From Lachnospiraceae bacterium (GTDB lineage: Bacteria > Bacillota > Clostridia > Lachnospirales > Lachnospiraceae): DNA of 17,112 nucleotides. The stretch lies in the NCBI GenBank assembly GCA_003447895.1, contig DLYC01000261.1, positions 1 through 17,112 of the forward strand. The letters are read 5' to 3'. Below are positions 7,530 through 15,004 of the stretch, piece after piece. The notes below the pieces were generated by a model. It made no database searches. It was not told the origin of the DNA and was given only the letters and a program-made list of their open reading frames with translations. Made by a program: the position numbers and the translations under genes. The number at the start of each line of letters is the position of its first letter. The first letter of the stretch is position 1.

Positions 7530-10430
7530 ATGAGCAGTTCGGTTTTTAATACGAAGGTTTACGCGCAGATTGCCCGAAGGACGCAGGCGGAGGGCATCGT
7601 TATGCTCGAAAACAGGGACAAAGCCCTGCCCCTTGCGGCGGGAAGCCGCATCGCGCTGTTTGGGAGAAGCCAGTTTCAGTACTACAAGAGCGGGACCGGC
7701 TCCGGCGGCATGGTCAACACGACTTATGTGACGGGCGTCCGGGAAGCGATTCTCGAGAGAAAGGCCTATTTACTCGCGCCGTCCCTCGAGGCGGCCTATG
7801 AGAAGTGGCTTCCGGACCATCCGTTTGACCAGGGGAGCGGCTGGGGCACGGAGCCCTGGTTCCAGGAGGAGATGGAGATCTCCCCGGAGCTCGCCGCGAG
7901 GGCCGCGCAGGAGGCGGATGCCGCGGTCGTGATCATCGGCCGCACGGCCGGAGAGGATAAGGACAACAAGCCCGAGAGAGGAAGCTACTACCTGACGGAG
8001 ACGGAGGAGACCATGCTCCGCAATGTCTGCGCGGCCTTTTTAAGAACGATCGTCCTGTTAAATGTCGGAAACATCATTGACATGAACTGGGTGTCAAAAT
8101 ATGCTCCTTCCGCGGTTCTCTACATCTGGCAGGGCGGCCAGGAGGGTGGAAACGGTGTCCTGGATGTCCTGACGGGAGAAGTGAGCCCCAGCGGAAAGCT
8201 GACGGACACGATCGCGGAAAAGATCAGCGATTATCCCTCGGATCCCAACTTCGGAGACCCGGACAGGGACTTCTACGCGGAGGATATTTATGTAGGATAT
8301 CGATATTTTGAAACCTTCGCCAGGGACAAGGTGCTGTATCCCTTCGGGTTCGGACTCTCCTATACGACCTTTGAGATTCAGGGCCAGGGGATGGAGAGCA
8401 TCAGCGACACGACGATCACCTTCCGGGCAAGAGTCCTCAATACCGGCAGCGTCAAGGGCAAGGAAGTGGTCCAGATCTACTGCGAAGCGCCGCAGGGAGA
8501 GCTCGGAAAGCCCGCGCGGTCCCTGTGCGCCTACCGAAAGACGATCCTTCTGGACCCCGGGCAGTCGCAGGACCTCAAATTCAAGGTGCCGGTCAAGGCC
8601 ATCGCGAGCTACGACGACGGCGGCGTGACCGGAAACAAGTCCTGCTGGGTCCTCGAAGGGGGCACTTACAACTTCCATATCGGAAACAGCGTCCGCTCGA
8701 CGAAGCCCTGCGGGAGCCTTCAGCTGAGCGGCACTGCGGTGATCGAGCAGCTGGAGGAGGCCATGGCGCCCATTCGGGCTTTTGACAGGATAAAGCCCGT
8801 GAAGGCAGAGTCCGCGGGCAGCAGTTCATCGGCAGAGGCCGCAGGCGGCGATTCATCGGCAGAGGCCTGCGGAAAGGAAGGCGCGGCGGCCGGGAATTCT
8901 CCCTATGCGGTCAGCTATGAGCCCGTGCCCCTTCGCACAACGTCCCCGCTTGAGAGAAGGGCCGAGAGGCTTCCGCAGGAAATTCCCTATACGGGTGACA
9001 GGGGATACCGCCTCATCGACGTGGCGGACGGGAAGGTGACAATGGAGACCTTCCTCGCGCAGCTAACGGACGAGGACCTGATCTGCCTTACGCGCGGAGA
9101 GGGAATGTGCTCCCCCAAGGTTACGCCGGGCACGGCAGCGGCCTTCGGAGGCGTCACGGACAGTCTCCTGAAATTCGGCATCCCGCTCGGCTGCTGCTCG
9201 GACGGACCCAGCGGCATCCGCATGGACAGCGGGGCCAAGGCGTTCTCGATGCCGTCGGGCACCTGCCAGGCCTGCACGTGGAACAATGTTTTGATCAAAG
9301 AGCTCTATGACTGGGAGGGAATGGAGCTAAGAAAGAACCGGATCGACTCCCTGCTGGGCCCCGGCATGAACATTCACAGGCACCCCCTGAACGGCAGAAA
9401 CTTCGAGTACTTCTCCGAGGACCCCTTCCTCACGGGAAAAATGGCCGTCATGCAGCTTCGCGGCATGCGGGAGAGCGCGATCGCGAGCACGATCAAGCAT
9501 TTCTGCGCAAACAACCAGGAGTACAGGCGCATGAAAGTGGACTCGGTCATCTCCGAGAGGGCCCTTCGGGAGATCTATCTGCGAGGGTTCGAGATGGCGG
9601 TCCGCGAGGGCGCGGCCACTTCCGTCATGACGACTTACGGCTCCGTGAACGGGGCCTGGACAGCCTCCCAGTACGATCTTTTGACAACGATCCTGCGCGG
9701 GCAGTTCGGCTTCGGCGGCATTGTCATGACCGACTGGTGGGCCGCGGGAAGCGAGGAGAACGGCCCTGAGAGCATCAGGCAGACGTCGACCATGATCCGC
9801 GCGCAGAACGACCTCTATATGGTGACCTTCAGCGCGGAGGATAACGCAAACGGCGACGACACCGCAGAGGGGCTTAAGGAGGGCAGGATCACCCGCGGCG
9901 AACTGCAGCGGGCGGCATACAACATCTGCCGCTATCTCATGGATACGCCGGCGTTCCTTCGCCTTTACGGAATCGGGACGGATCTCGACGCAATGCTCGA
10001 CAAGGCGCGGGAAGAGGAGGCGGAGAGCGGCGAAGCGGCGATCCGGATCCGCGTCGGAACTTCCTGCGAGATCCCGACGGAGCAGATCCGAACGGAGCGA
10101 GGCGCCACAAATATCATCGAGGCGCAGGTCGAACAGCGCGGCACATACCTTCTGGAGCTGGAGGCGAGGTCGGAACTTGACAATTCGCTCGCGCAGATTC
10201 CGATGACCGTGTCGATCGGATCCCACATGATCGGGACGGTATCGCTGAACGGCGCGCAGACGGAATGGACCCCGCTCTCGATTCAGCTCCCGGCTGTGAT
10301 GAGCTTTACCTTCTATTTAAAGCTGTTTTTTGCCCAGGGCGGGATGGGGATCCGCGGCTTAAGGCTCTCCCTCTCAGAGTCCTCGGAAGGCGACGTGGCA
10401 GACCATCTGTCGGGAAGACAGACGGAGTGA
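7530..10430 (+). CDS. Beta-glucosidase, GH3 family, permuted domain order
   Basis: Predicted intracellular glycosidase releasing glucose from cellobiose or other beta-glucosides; there is no signal peptide. I chose ATG at 7530 (966 aa) because GGGGAGG lies just upstream; the in-frame ATG at 7509 has no ribosome binding site. Domain order is reversed relative to most GH3 enzymes: alpha/beta sandwich (GH3 C domain) at ~10-240, fibronectin-III-like domain ~260-400, a Ser/Ala/Glu low-complexity linker ~425-455, then the TIM-barrel domain ~500-760, and a final beta-rich carbohydrate-binding-like domain ~835-955. The barrel holds SDGPSGIR, the LGPGMNIHRHPLNGRNFEYFSEDP block, the KHF motif, and the nucleophile Asp735 in VMTDWW. 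Glu142 in GRTAGEDKDN is the likely acid/base by position in the sandwich domain. This arrangement is known from Butyrivibrio and Ruminococcus enzymes. It sits 31 bases upstream of a ROK kinase, so the two are probably co-transcribed. Exact substrate is inference. Confidence 0.93.
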   Translation: MSSSVFNTKVYAQIARRTQAEGIVMLENRDKALPLAAGSRIALFGRSQFQYYKSGTGSGGMVNTTYVTGVREAILERKAYLLAPSLEAAYEKWLPDHPFDQGSGWGTEPWFQEEMEISPELAARAAQEADAAVVIIGRTAGEDKDNKPERGSYYLTETEETMLRNVCAAFLRTIVLLNVGNIIDMNWVSKYAPSAVLYIWQGGQEGGNGVLDVLTGEVSPSGKLTDTIAEKISDYPSDPNFGDPDRDFYAEDIYVGYRYFETFARDKVLYPFGFGLSYTTFEIQGQGMESISDTTITFRARVLNTGSVKGKEVVQIYCEAPQGELGKPARSLCAYRKTILLDPGQSQDLKFKVPVKAIASYDDGGVTGNKSCWVLEGGTYNFHIGNSVRSTKPCGSLQLSGTAVIEQLEEAMAPIRAFDRIKPVKAESAGSSSSAEAAGGDSSAEACGKEGAAAGNSPYAVSYEPVPLRTTSPLERRAERLPQEIPYTGDRGYRLIDVADGKVTMETFLAQLTDEDLICLTRGEGMCSPKVTPGTAAAFGGVTDSLLKFGIPLGCCSDGPSGIRMDSGAKAFSMPSGTCQACTWNNVLIKELYDWEGMELRKNRIDSLLGPGMNIHRHPLNGRNFEYFSEDPFLTGKMAVMQLRGMRESAIASTIKHFCANNQEYRRMKVDSVISERALREIYLRGFEMAVREGAATSVMTTYGSVNGAWTASQYDLLTTILRGQFGFGGIVMTDWWAAGSEENGPESIRQTSTMIRAQNDLYMVTFSAEDNANGDDTAEGLKEGRITRGELQRAAYNICRYLMDTPAFLRLYGIGTDLDAMLDKAREEEAESGEAAIRIRVGTSCEIPTEQIRTERGATNIIEAQVEQRGTYLLELEARSELDNSLAQIPMTVSIGSHMIGTVSLNGAQTEWTPLSIQLPAVMSFTFYLKLFFAQGGMGIRGLRLSLSESSEGDVADHLSGRQTE
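8825..8867. repeat. 27-bp tandem duplication in the GH3 inter-domain linker
   Basis: The 16-base word TTCATCGGCAGAGGCC occurs at 8825-8840 and again at 8852-8867, giving a 27-base (9-codon) period. It encodes two SSAEA units in the linker joining the fibronectin-III-like and TIM-barrel domains. In-frame and probably a recent slippage duplication. Confidence 0.8.
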
Positions 10431-10461
10431 CCGATCAGGATCGGAAAGGAGGCATTTAATT

Positions 10462-11367
10462 ATGAAGCTGATGGTATTTGATGTGGGCGGAACTGAGATC
10501 AAATACAGCGTGATGGACGAGACCCTCGCAAGAAACGAGAGCGGAAGCGTTCCGACGCCCATGACCTCCCGGGAAGATTTCTTTGAGGTGCTCCGCGGGA
10601 TCTACGAGCCCCACAAGGGCGAAGTGGAAGGGATCGCGATGAGCCTTCCCGGCTTTATCGACAGCGAAAACGGGTTCTGCCGGGGCGGCGGCGCGCTCCG
10701 CTACAACCACGGAAAAGAAGTGGCCAAGCCCCTGTCAGACCTGACGGGGTGCCCTGTCCACATTGCCAATGACGGCAAATGCGCGGCGCTCGCGGAGCTC
10801 CGGGACGGAGCCCTCAAGGGCTGTCAGAACGCCAGCGTGTTCATCATCGGAACGGGGGTCGGCGGAGGCCTTATCATTGACGGCCGGATCCTCAACGGAA
10901 AGCACTTCACAGCCGGCGAATTCAGCTTTATGCGGGTCTCCAATGCCGACTGGGACGACCCGGGAACGACTTCCGGCATTGTGTGCAGCACGACGGGGCT
11001 TCTGGACCTGAACCGCCGGTACAACAATTTCAGCTGGGATCCGCTTCTGAACGGAAAGCAGTTTTTTGACAAAGTCGCGGCCGGCGACCACGGCGCCAAG
11101 GTCGTGCTGGACAAGTTCTGCAAGCAGGTCGCGATGCAGATCACAAACCTGACGATCCTTCTGGACCTGGAGAAGGTGGCGGTCGGAGGCGGGATCAGCA
11201 AGCAGCCGATCCTCATTGAGACTATTCGAAAGCACGTGGATGAAATGTACGACAATCCGGGGCCTTACTTTGACCCGGGGCTTCCCAAGCCGGAGGTCGT
11301 GCCCTGCAGGTACGGGAGCGAGGCTAACCAGGTGGGGGCGTATTACTATTATCAGATGGCAAAATGA
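10462..11367 (+). CDS. ROK family sugar kinase, probable glucokinase or beta-glucoside kinase
   Basis: Cytoplasmic ATP-dependent hexose kinase of the ROK family, 301 aa, the usual length for a kinase without an HTH domain. AAAGGAGG lies 9 bases before the ATG. Visible motifs: phosphate-binding DVGGTEIK (Asp7-Lys14); catalytic-base region HIANDGKCAALAE with Asp104; ATP-binding IGTGVGGGLIIDG. The zinc-binding signature common in ROK proteins is missing: the His of the usual GEIGH segment is replaced (GEFSFM) and there is no CxCGxxGCxE motif. Being directly downstream of an intracellular beta-glucosidase, it probably phosphorylates released glucose, or the beta-glucoside itself as BglK-type enzymes do; sequence alone does not decide. 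The stop codon forms the first bases of a stable hairpin. Confidence 0.9.
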   Translation: MKLMVFDVGGTEIKYSVMDETLARNESGSVPTPMTSREDFFEVLRGIYEPHKGEVEGIAMSLPGFIDSENGFCRGGGALRYNHGKEVAKPLSDLTGCPVHIANDGKCAALAELRDGALKGCQNASVFIIGTGVGGGLIIDGRILNGKHFTAGEFSFMRVSNADWDDPGTTSGIVCSTTGLLDLNRRYNNFSWDPLLNGKQFFDKVAAGDHGAKVVLDKFCKQVAMQITNLTILLDLEKVAVGGGISKQPILIETIRKHVDEMYDNPGPYFDPGLPKPEVVPCRYGSEANQVGAYYYYQMAK

Positions 11368-11394
11368 GTCAGGGGGACAGTCCCCCCTGACTCA
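11365..11394. terminator. Strong hairpin starting at the ROK stop codon
   Basis: TGAGTCAGGGGGA (11365-11377) pairs with TCCCCCCTGACTCA (11381-11394) around the loop CAG, with one extra C on the right. The TGA stop of the ROK kinase is the first part of the stem. There is no U-tract directly after it; a T run comes about 20 bases later at 11415-11420. It may therefore protect the mRNA 3' end or be a dispersed palindrome rather than a classical terminator. Confidence 0.6.
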
Positions 11395-11405
11395 CTCACG
11401 CTCGT

Positions 11406-11686
11406 GCGGCGGACTTTTTTGTGGATCGGGATTGATGTGCCCGGGGAAAACGGTCTTGAATGAGCGGCAAGTTTCTCTTGATCCATACAAGCGAAGGAGG
11501 GGGATGAGGGCTGCAGTTCCTGCAGCCCGAAAGCAAGCGTTGTCCGAACCGGCTGGTCCTCAGAGCAGCCGGTGAGTTTCGCGGCGGTTCCCCCTCCGGA
11601 GCGCAGGAAGGATCATAGAGAAACTCCGCGAATTCAACACCTTTTCCCCGGGTCACATCTTCCCGATTCAACAAAAAGGCCGCCGC
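11406..11686. repeat. Large imperfect inverted repeat with branched hairpins; structured-RNA or MITE-like element
   Basis: This fills most of the 380-base gap between two convergent genes; I see no credible coding sequence in it. The left arm (11406-11484) and right arm (11610-11686) are near-complementary over about 77 positions, with a few mismatches, single-base bulges and one G-T wobble, and a tandem GA/GA internal loop near 11462/11630. Well-paired blocks include CCCGGGG with AAAA (11440-11450 to 11642-11652) and AGTTTCTCT (11470-11478 to 11617-11625). The 125-base centre is also structured: GGAGGGGGA/TCCCCCTCC (11496-11504 and 11589-11597) encloses two perfect hairpins, GGGCTGCAG/CTGCAGCCC (11508-11528) and ACCGGCTG/CAGCCGGT (11548-11573), giving a three-way junction. 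It could be a non-coding RNA or a MITE-like element with long terminal inverted repeats. No match to SRP, 6S, tmRNA or RNase P motifs was seen. Confidence 0.7.
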
Positions 11687-11713
11687 CCTAAGAATCGTTC
11701 CTAGAGCAGCGGC
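11673..11713 (-). terminator. Rho-independent terminator of the minus-strand GT-C-like gene
   Basis: Read on the minus strand, 11713-11698 pairs with 11694-11679 over 16 positions, three of them G-U wobbles, around a 3-base loop, followed by a TTTTT tail (11677-11673). It lies 35 bases past the stop at 11748. Its 3' arm overlaps the outer end of the large inverted repeat, so these bases have two competing partners. Confidence 0.85.
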
Positions 11714-11747
11714 GCTATGTCTCGGGAAAGGGACGCCTTTCAAAATT

Positions 11748-13472
11748 TCACCGTACCTGATACATCGTCCTTCCGTATCCCTGCCAGACGATCTTATATC
11801 CGCCGGCCTCACACAGGCGGATCAGGTCGGAGGAGTCCGGCAGAAGTACAAATTTGGAGCGGATCGTCCTGTCCGTGAGAAGCTTTTCGAGAACGCCTTT
11901 CTGGCAGACGTTCAGGGACGTGTAGGTGGGCAGCATGAATTCCCACTGAAGGCCGTCCTCCTCAGGGATCTTGGCGATCGTGTTGTCCCAGGGATCCTCT
12001 TCGAGGGGGAGGATCCTCTTAAACTCCGCGGAGAGCTCCTGCTCCGCCTGCGCGCTGAGCGTAGAGGAGTCGATCTGGGGAAGGCAGAAATTGCTCTGCG
12101 CCCGCACCAGAAGGAACCCCATAAGAAGGAGTATGAGGATCTGGTCCGTGAAGCGCTCCCAGCCGCCCAGTACAGCCAAAAGAAGGCCATAGGAGAGAGT
12201 CACGGCGAGCATCATTCTGTGGAGCTGCACCGGGTCGTAGAGAACGACGTTGGCCTCAAAAAAGATAACGCCGGCGGCCAGCATGAAGAAGATTACCGCG
12301 CAGCGGCCGTCCCTTGCTTTCTCCTTCGCAAAGAAGGAGCGGATAAGAAGGATCAGAAGCAGTGCCGACTGGGCAAAATACAGAAGGGAGATCACGCCCG
12401 CCCAGCGGCTGTTTCGGAGATAGCCGAGGATCGCCTTCAGCGCTTCTTTGTTGGCGTGCAGGATCTGCCGGATCATCGCAATGGGAGATCCGCTCTTAAG
12501 GAGCTGCCCGAGCGTCTCTGTCTGGGTGCTGTCGAAGAAGTAGCGGGCGACATTGTACTTTGTAAAGAAGAAGAAAAGCCCGACGGAAGCGGCAGCGGAA
12601 AGCACGCAGAAGAGGAGGGAAATCAGCTTGCCCTTCCCGGAGAGCCGACTCTTTCCCCGGAAAGTGAAGTATACGGGGATGATCAGAAGCGGGAAGTAGT
12701 AGGGCCGCATGGTGTTCCAGAAGAACACGGCCGCGATCATCGCGCCGAGGGCCCACCCCTGTTTGCGGGGAGAGGCATCGGGATGCCTGACCATCCAAAG
12801 GGCCAGCGCCGTAAAGAGGATCAGGAAGAAATTGTAGCTGCTCTCACTCATTCCGGACCAGATATACCGGCCGGCGATCAGGTGCGTCGACAGAAACAGA
12901 AAAGAGAAGAGGCCCTCATAGACCCGCGGGCGGACAAGGGCGACGAACACCGTGCAGGCCAGTACGGCCAGGATCGCGTTACTGTAATAGATGAAGTTGT
13001 GCGAACGGATGCCCGTCACAAAGGAGAGGGCAAAGTAAGGCAGGTAGGTGAAAATATTGTATGGCCCGTAGGCGAGGTGCGAAGGCGCATCCTCATTAAA
13101 GCCGTACATTCCCCTGGGGAAGAATTCGTGCCGCAGAAGTTCCACAACGCGGTAGTAACCGACTTCGTCATTCCAGGTCGTGTTCCAGGCGTCCAGATTC
13201 TGAACGCTTGTGCCGGTAAAAAACTTCAAGAGAAAGGCGCTGACCAGAGGCGTGAGGATGATCAGGATCCAGAATACGACGGCGAGCGGATTCAGACGCC
13301 CGCCCGGGCGCTTCTTCGAAGAAAGTGTATGAACAGGAGGCGCAGCCTCCGGGGATGTCATGACAGGAGAAGCTTCTGCGGGAGAAGTTTCAACGGGGGA
13401 AGCCTCAACGGGGGAGGTTTCAGCAGGGGAAGCCTCAATAGGGGATACGTCAGCGGTTATAGGATCAGTCAT
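11748..13472 (-). CDS. Polytopic membrane protein, probable GT-C-type glycosyltransferase
   Basis: Integral membrane protein of 574 aa with about ten hydrophobic segments. I chose ATG at 13472 because GGAGG lies 5 bases upstream; an in-frame start at 13577 would add 35 residues with no ribosome binding site. Residues 10-44 are seven copies of an SPxEx-like pentapeptide, then a basic stretch and the first membrane segment at ~62-84. The first outer loop holds NDEVGYYRVVELLRHEFFP (from 101). An acidic pair soon after the first membrane helix is typical of GT-C enzymes, which use polyprenyl-phosphate sugars. A soluble tail ends ...GGYKIVWQGYGRTMYQVR. It is transcribed alone, divergent from another membrane protein. 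General fold is likely; donor, acceptor and pathway are unknown. Confidence 0.75.
   Translation of the reverse strand: MTDPITADVSPIEASPAETSPVEASPVETSPAEASPVMTSPEAAPPVHTLSSKKRPGGRLNPLAVVFWILIILTPLVSAFLLKFFTGTSVQNLDAWNTTWNDEVGYYRVVELLRHEFFPRGMYGFNEDAPSHLAYGPYNIFTYLPYFALSFVTGIRSHNFIYYSNAILAVLACTVFVALVRPRVYEGLFSFLFLSTHLIAGRYIWSGMSESSYNFFLILFTALALWMVRHPDASPRKQGWALGAMIAAVFFWNTMRPYYFPLLIIPVYFTFRGKSRLSGKGKLISLLFCVLSAAASVGLFFFFTKYNVARYFFDSTQTETLGQLLKSGSPIAMIRQILHANKEALKAILGYLRNSRWAGVISLLYFAQSALLLILLIRSFFAKEKARDGRCAVIFFMLAAGVIFFEANVVLYDPVQLHRMMLAVTLSYGLLLAVLGGWERFTDQILILLLMGFLLVRAQSNFCLPQIDSSTLSAQAEQELSAEFKRILPLEEDPWDNTIAKIPEEDGLQWEFMLPTYTSLNVCQKGVLEKLLTDRTIRSKFVLLPDSSDLIRLCEAGGYKIVWQGYGRTMYQVR
13341..13445. 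repeat. 15-bp tandem repeat encoding SPxEx pentapeptides
   Basis: Seven imperfect 15-base units in the 5' end of the minus-strand membrane-protein gene encode SPIEA, SPAET, SPVEA, SPVET, SPAEA, SPVMT and SPEAA. The region is acidic, Ser/Pro-rich and predicted to be disordered, on the N-terminal side of the first membrane helix. In-frame copy-number change is likely between strains. Confidence 0.9.
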
Positions 13473-13545
13473 AAAAACCTCCATGCAGTGATGAAGCCGG
13501 CGGTCCGGGAATGCCTGTAAGCCGGCTGGGACAGAAATTGTAATC

Positions 13546-13551
13546 ATTATA
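13546..13551 (-). promoter_or_regulatory. Consensus -10 box for the minus-strand GT-C-like gene
   Basis: A perfect TATAAT on the minus strand, about 75 bases upstream of the ATG at 13472. No strong -35 is seen at 16-18 bases. It stands back to back with the plus-strand promoter at 13603-13632. Confidence 0.5.
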
Positions 13552-13602
13552 CAACAGCATTGGTCGGTTTTTAGCATGAAATTAGAAACATCGATCAGAT
13601 TC

Positions 13603-13632
13603 TTAACAAGATACAGAAAAAAAGGGTATAAT
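13603..13632 (+). promoter_or_regulatory. Sigma-70 promoter of the plus-strand membrane-protein gene
   Basis: TTAACA (13603-13608) and a perfect TATAAT (13627-13632) are 18 bases apart. Transcription would start near 13639, leaving an ~80-base leader before the ATG at 13722. Confidence 0.7.
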
Positions 13633-13721
13633 AAAGAGTAACTGCAATGTGAAAGGCAGAACAGAAGGACGCCGCAGGGAGGATCCCGGGCGTCGCGAAA
13701 CAGAGTAGGAGATACGACAGA

Positions 13722-14924
13722 ATGGAAAATGCGGCATTAAAGAGAAGAAACGAGATAGGGCTGGCCATCATCTTTGCGAGTGTAATGATCCTGTTTACCT
13801 GCGGATTTTTGACCGGGCTCGTGGGCGCGGACTATCCGATGCACGAAGAGATCGCGATGGATCTTCATCCCAGGCAGCCCATCGAGATGTTCAAGGCACA
13901 TCCGGAGCCGCTCTGGCACATTATGGTTTATACGCTGGTCAGGTTTCTTGGTTTCAGGGTGGAGATCGCGGGCGCGGCTGTATCGGGAATGCTGGTCGTG
14001 ATCACGTATCTGATCGCCTATTTCACCATCCGAAAGGCGGTCCCGACACTGGAGAGATACGAGGCCGCGGCACTGGACCTGGTGCTTCACCTGGTCTCGG
14101 CAATCTATATTCCCTTCTTTAACATAAAGCCCTATTTGGGGCAGGGAACCCCCAATATCTGGCACAATCCGACGACGATCTGCGTAAGGCCGATCGCGCT
14201 TTTGACGATGGTCCTTGTCGCCTCCATGTGCATAGAAGTCAGGGAGTCGGAATTTGAGAAGGGAATTCCCCTGGGAAAGGCGATCGCCACAGCGATCCTC
14301 CTGATCCTGTCGTGCCTGGCCAAACCCAGCTTCGTGCAGGTCTTCTATCCGGCTATCTTCACGCTGATGATGATCTGGCTGGTCATGTTTAAGGGAAAAA
14401 ACCTGAAGGCGGCCTTCCAGCTTCTGGCGGTCTGCCTGCCGTCCCTCCTGGTGATGGTCCTTCAGTTTGTGAGCGCCTTTTACAGCAATAATGACGGGTC
14501 CGAGGGAATCCAGATCGCCCCGTTCGCAGTGGCGGGAGCCAGGACGCCTTCGATTCCGATCTCCATGATTCTGGTATGCGCCTTCCCCTTCCTGATGCTT
14601 CTCATTACGGCGATCAAGAAAGCGTTTACATGGGGGGATGCGCTGGCGTGGCTCATGTATCTGTGGGGACTGGTCTGGCGACTTTTCCTTGCAGAGAAAG
14701 GCGACCGCATGTACGACGGAAACTTCTCCTGGGGCTACATGCTGGCCATCTATCTTGTGTGGTATATGGCCGTTAAGAATTACCTGAAATTCTATTTCAG
14801 CGACCAGATGACGGGCAACAAACGGGGCGTGGGATTTATCTTCGCGACGATCCTTCTGGCGGTGCATCTGGTGTCCGGAATCTACTATCTTTTCTACATG
14901 GTGGTGCTTGGATATGCAATGTGA
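13722..14924 (+). CDS. Polytopic membrane protein of unknown function, GT-C-like
   Basis: 400-aa integral membrane protein; I do not recognise a named family. AGGAGA lies 9 bases before the ATG. The first membrane segment (~13-36) is followed by an outer loop containing GADYPMHEEIAMDLHPRQP. Acidic and His residues in this position resemble the catalytic loop of GT-C glycosyltransferases. About nine more hydrophobic segments follow, with LSCLAKPSFVQVFYP near the middle and MYDGNFSWGYMLAIYLVWYM toward the end, both of a kind seen in polymer-synthesis membrane proteins. It is divergent from the other GT-C-like gene, so they may serve the same envelope polymer. dapA starts 80 bases downstream and could share the transcript. 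A transporter or O-antigen-ligase-like role is an alternative. Confidence 0.7.
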   Translation: MENAALKRRNEIGLAIIFASVMILFTCGFLTGLVGADYPMHEEIAMDLHPRQPIEMFKAHPEPLWHIMVYTLVRFLGFRVEIAGAAVSGMLVVITYLIAYFTIRKAVPTLERYEAAALDLVLHLVSAIYIPFFNIKPYLGQGTPNIWHNPTTICVRPIALLTMVLVASMCIEVRESEFEKGIPLGKAIATAILLILSCLAKPSFVQVFYPAIFTLMMIWLVMFKGKNLKAAFQLLAVCLPSLLVMVLQFVSAFYSNNDGSEGIQIAPFAVAGARTPSIPISMILVCAFPFLMLLITAIKKAFTWGDALAWLMYLWGLVWRLFLAEKGDRMYDGNFSWGYMLAIYLVWYMAVKNYLKFYFSDQMTGNKRGVGFIFATILLAVHLVSGIYYLFYMVVLGYAM

Positions 14925-15004
14925 TCCCGGCTCTTTGTCAAAAGACCGAAGGGACCACTCAATAATCGTGCCGCGAAGGCGGCCAAGATCGGAGGAATCA
15001 GAGT

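Noticed and set aside
9327..10226. Minus-strand 299-codon frame opposite the GH3 gene
   Set aside because: Antisense shadow of the catalytic barrel coding region; no start signal or domain.
11406..11686. Known structured RNAs (SRP RNA, 6S RNA, tmRNA, RNase P) for the large inverted repeat
   Set aside because: I looked for their signature motifs, such as the SRP GGAAGCAGCC tip, the 6S central bubble and the RNase P conserved core, and did not see them.
11396..11812. Minus-strand 138-codon frame running out of the GT-C-like gene into the spacer
   Set aside because: It runs through the terminator and the inverted repeat, has no start signal, and the sequence there is better explained as structure.
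12219..14867. Antisense frames of 433 (+) and 376 (-) codons over the two GT-C-like genes
   Set aside because: Highly charged products with no hydrophobic or domain pattern; the opposite strands encode coherent membrane proteins with promoters and ribosome binding sites.
14925..15004. Promoter or riboswitch for dapA
   Set aside because: TTGTCA at 14935 has only AATAAT after a 20-base gap, and 80 bases is too short for a lysine riboswitch or T-box; not strong enough to annotate.
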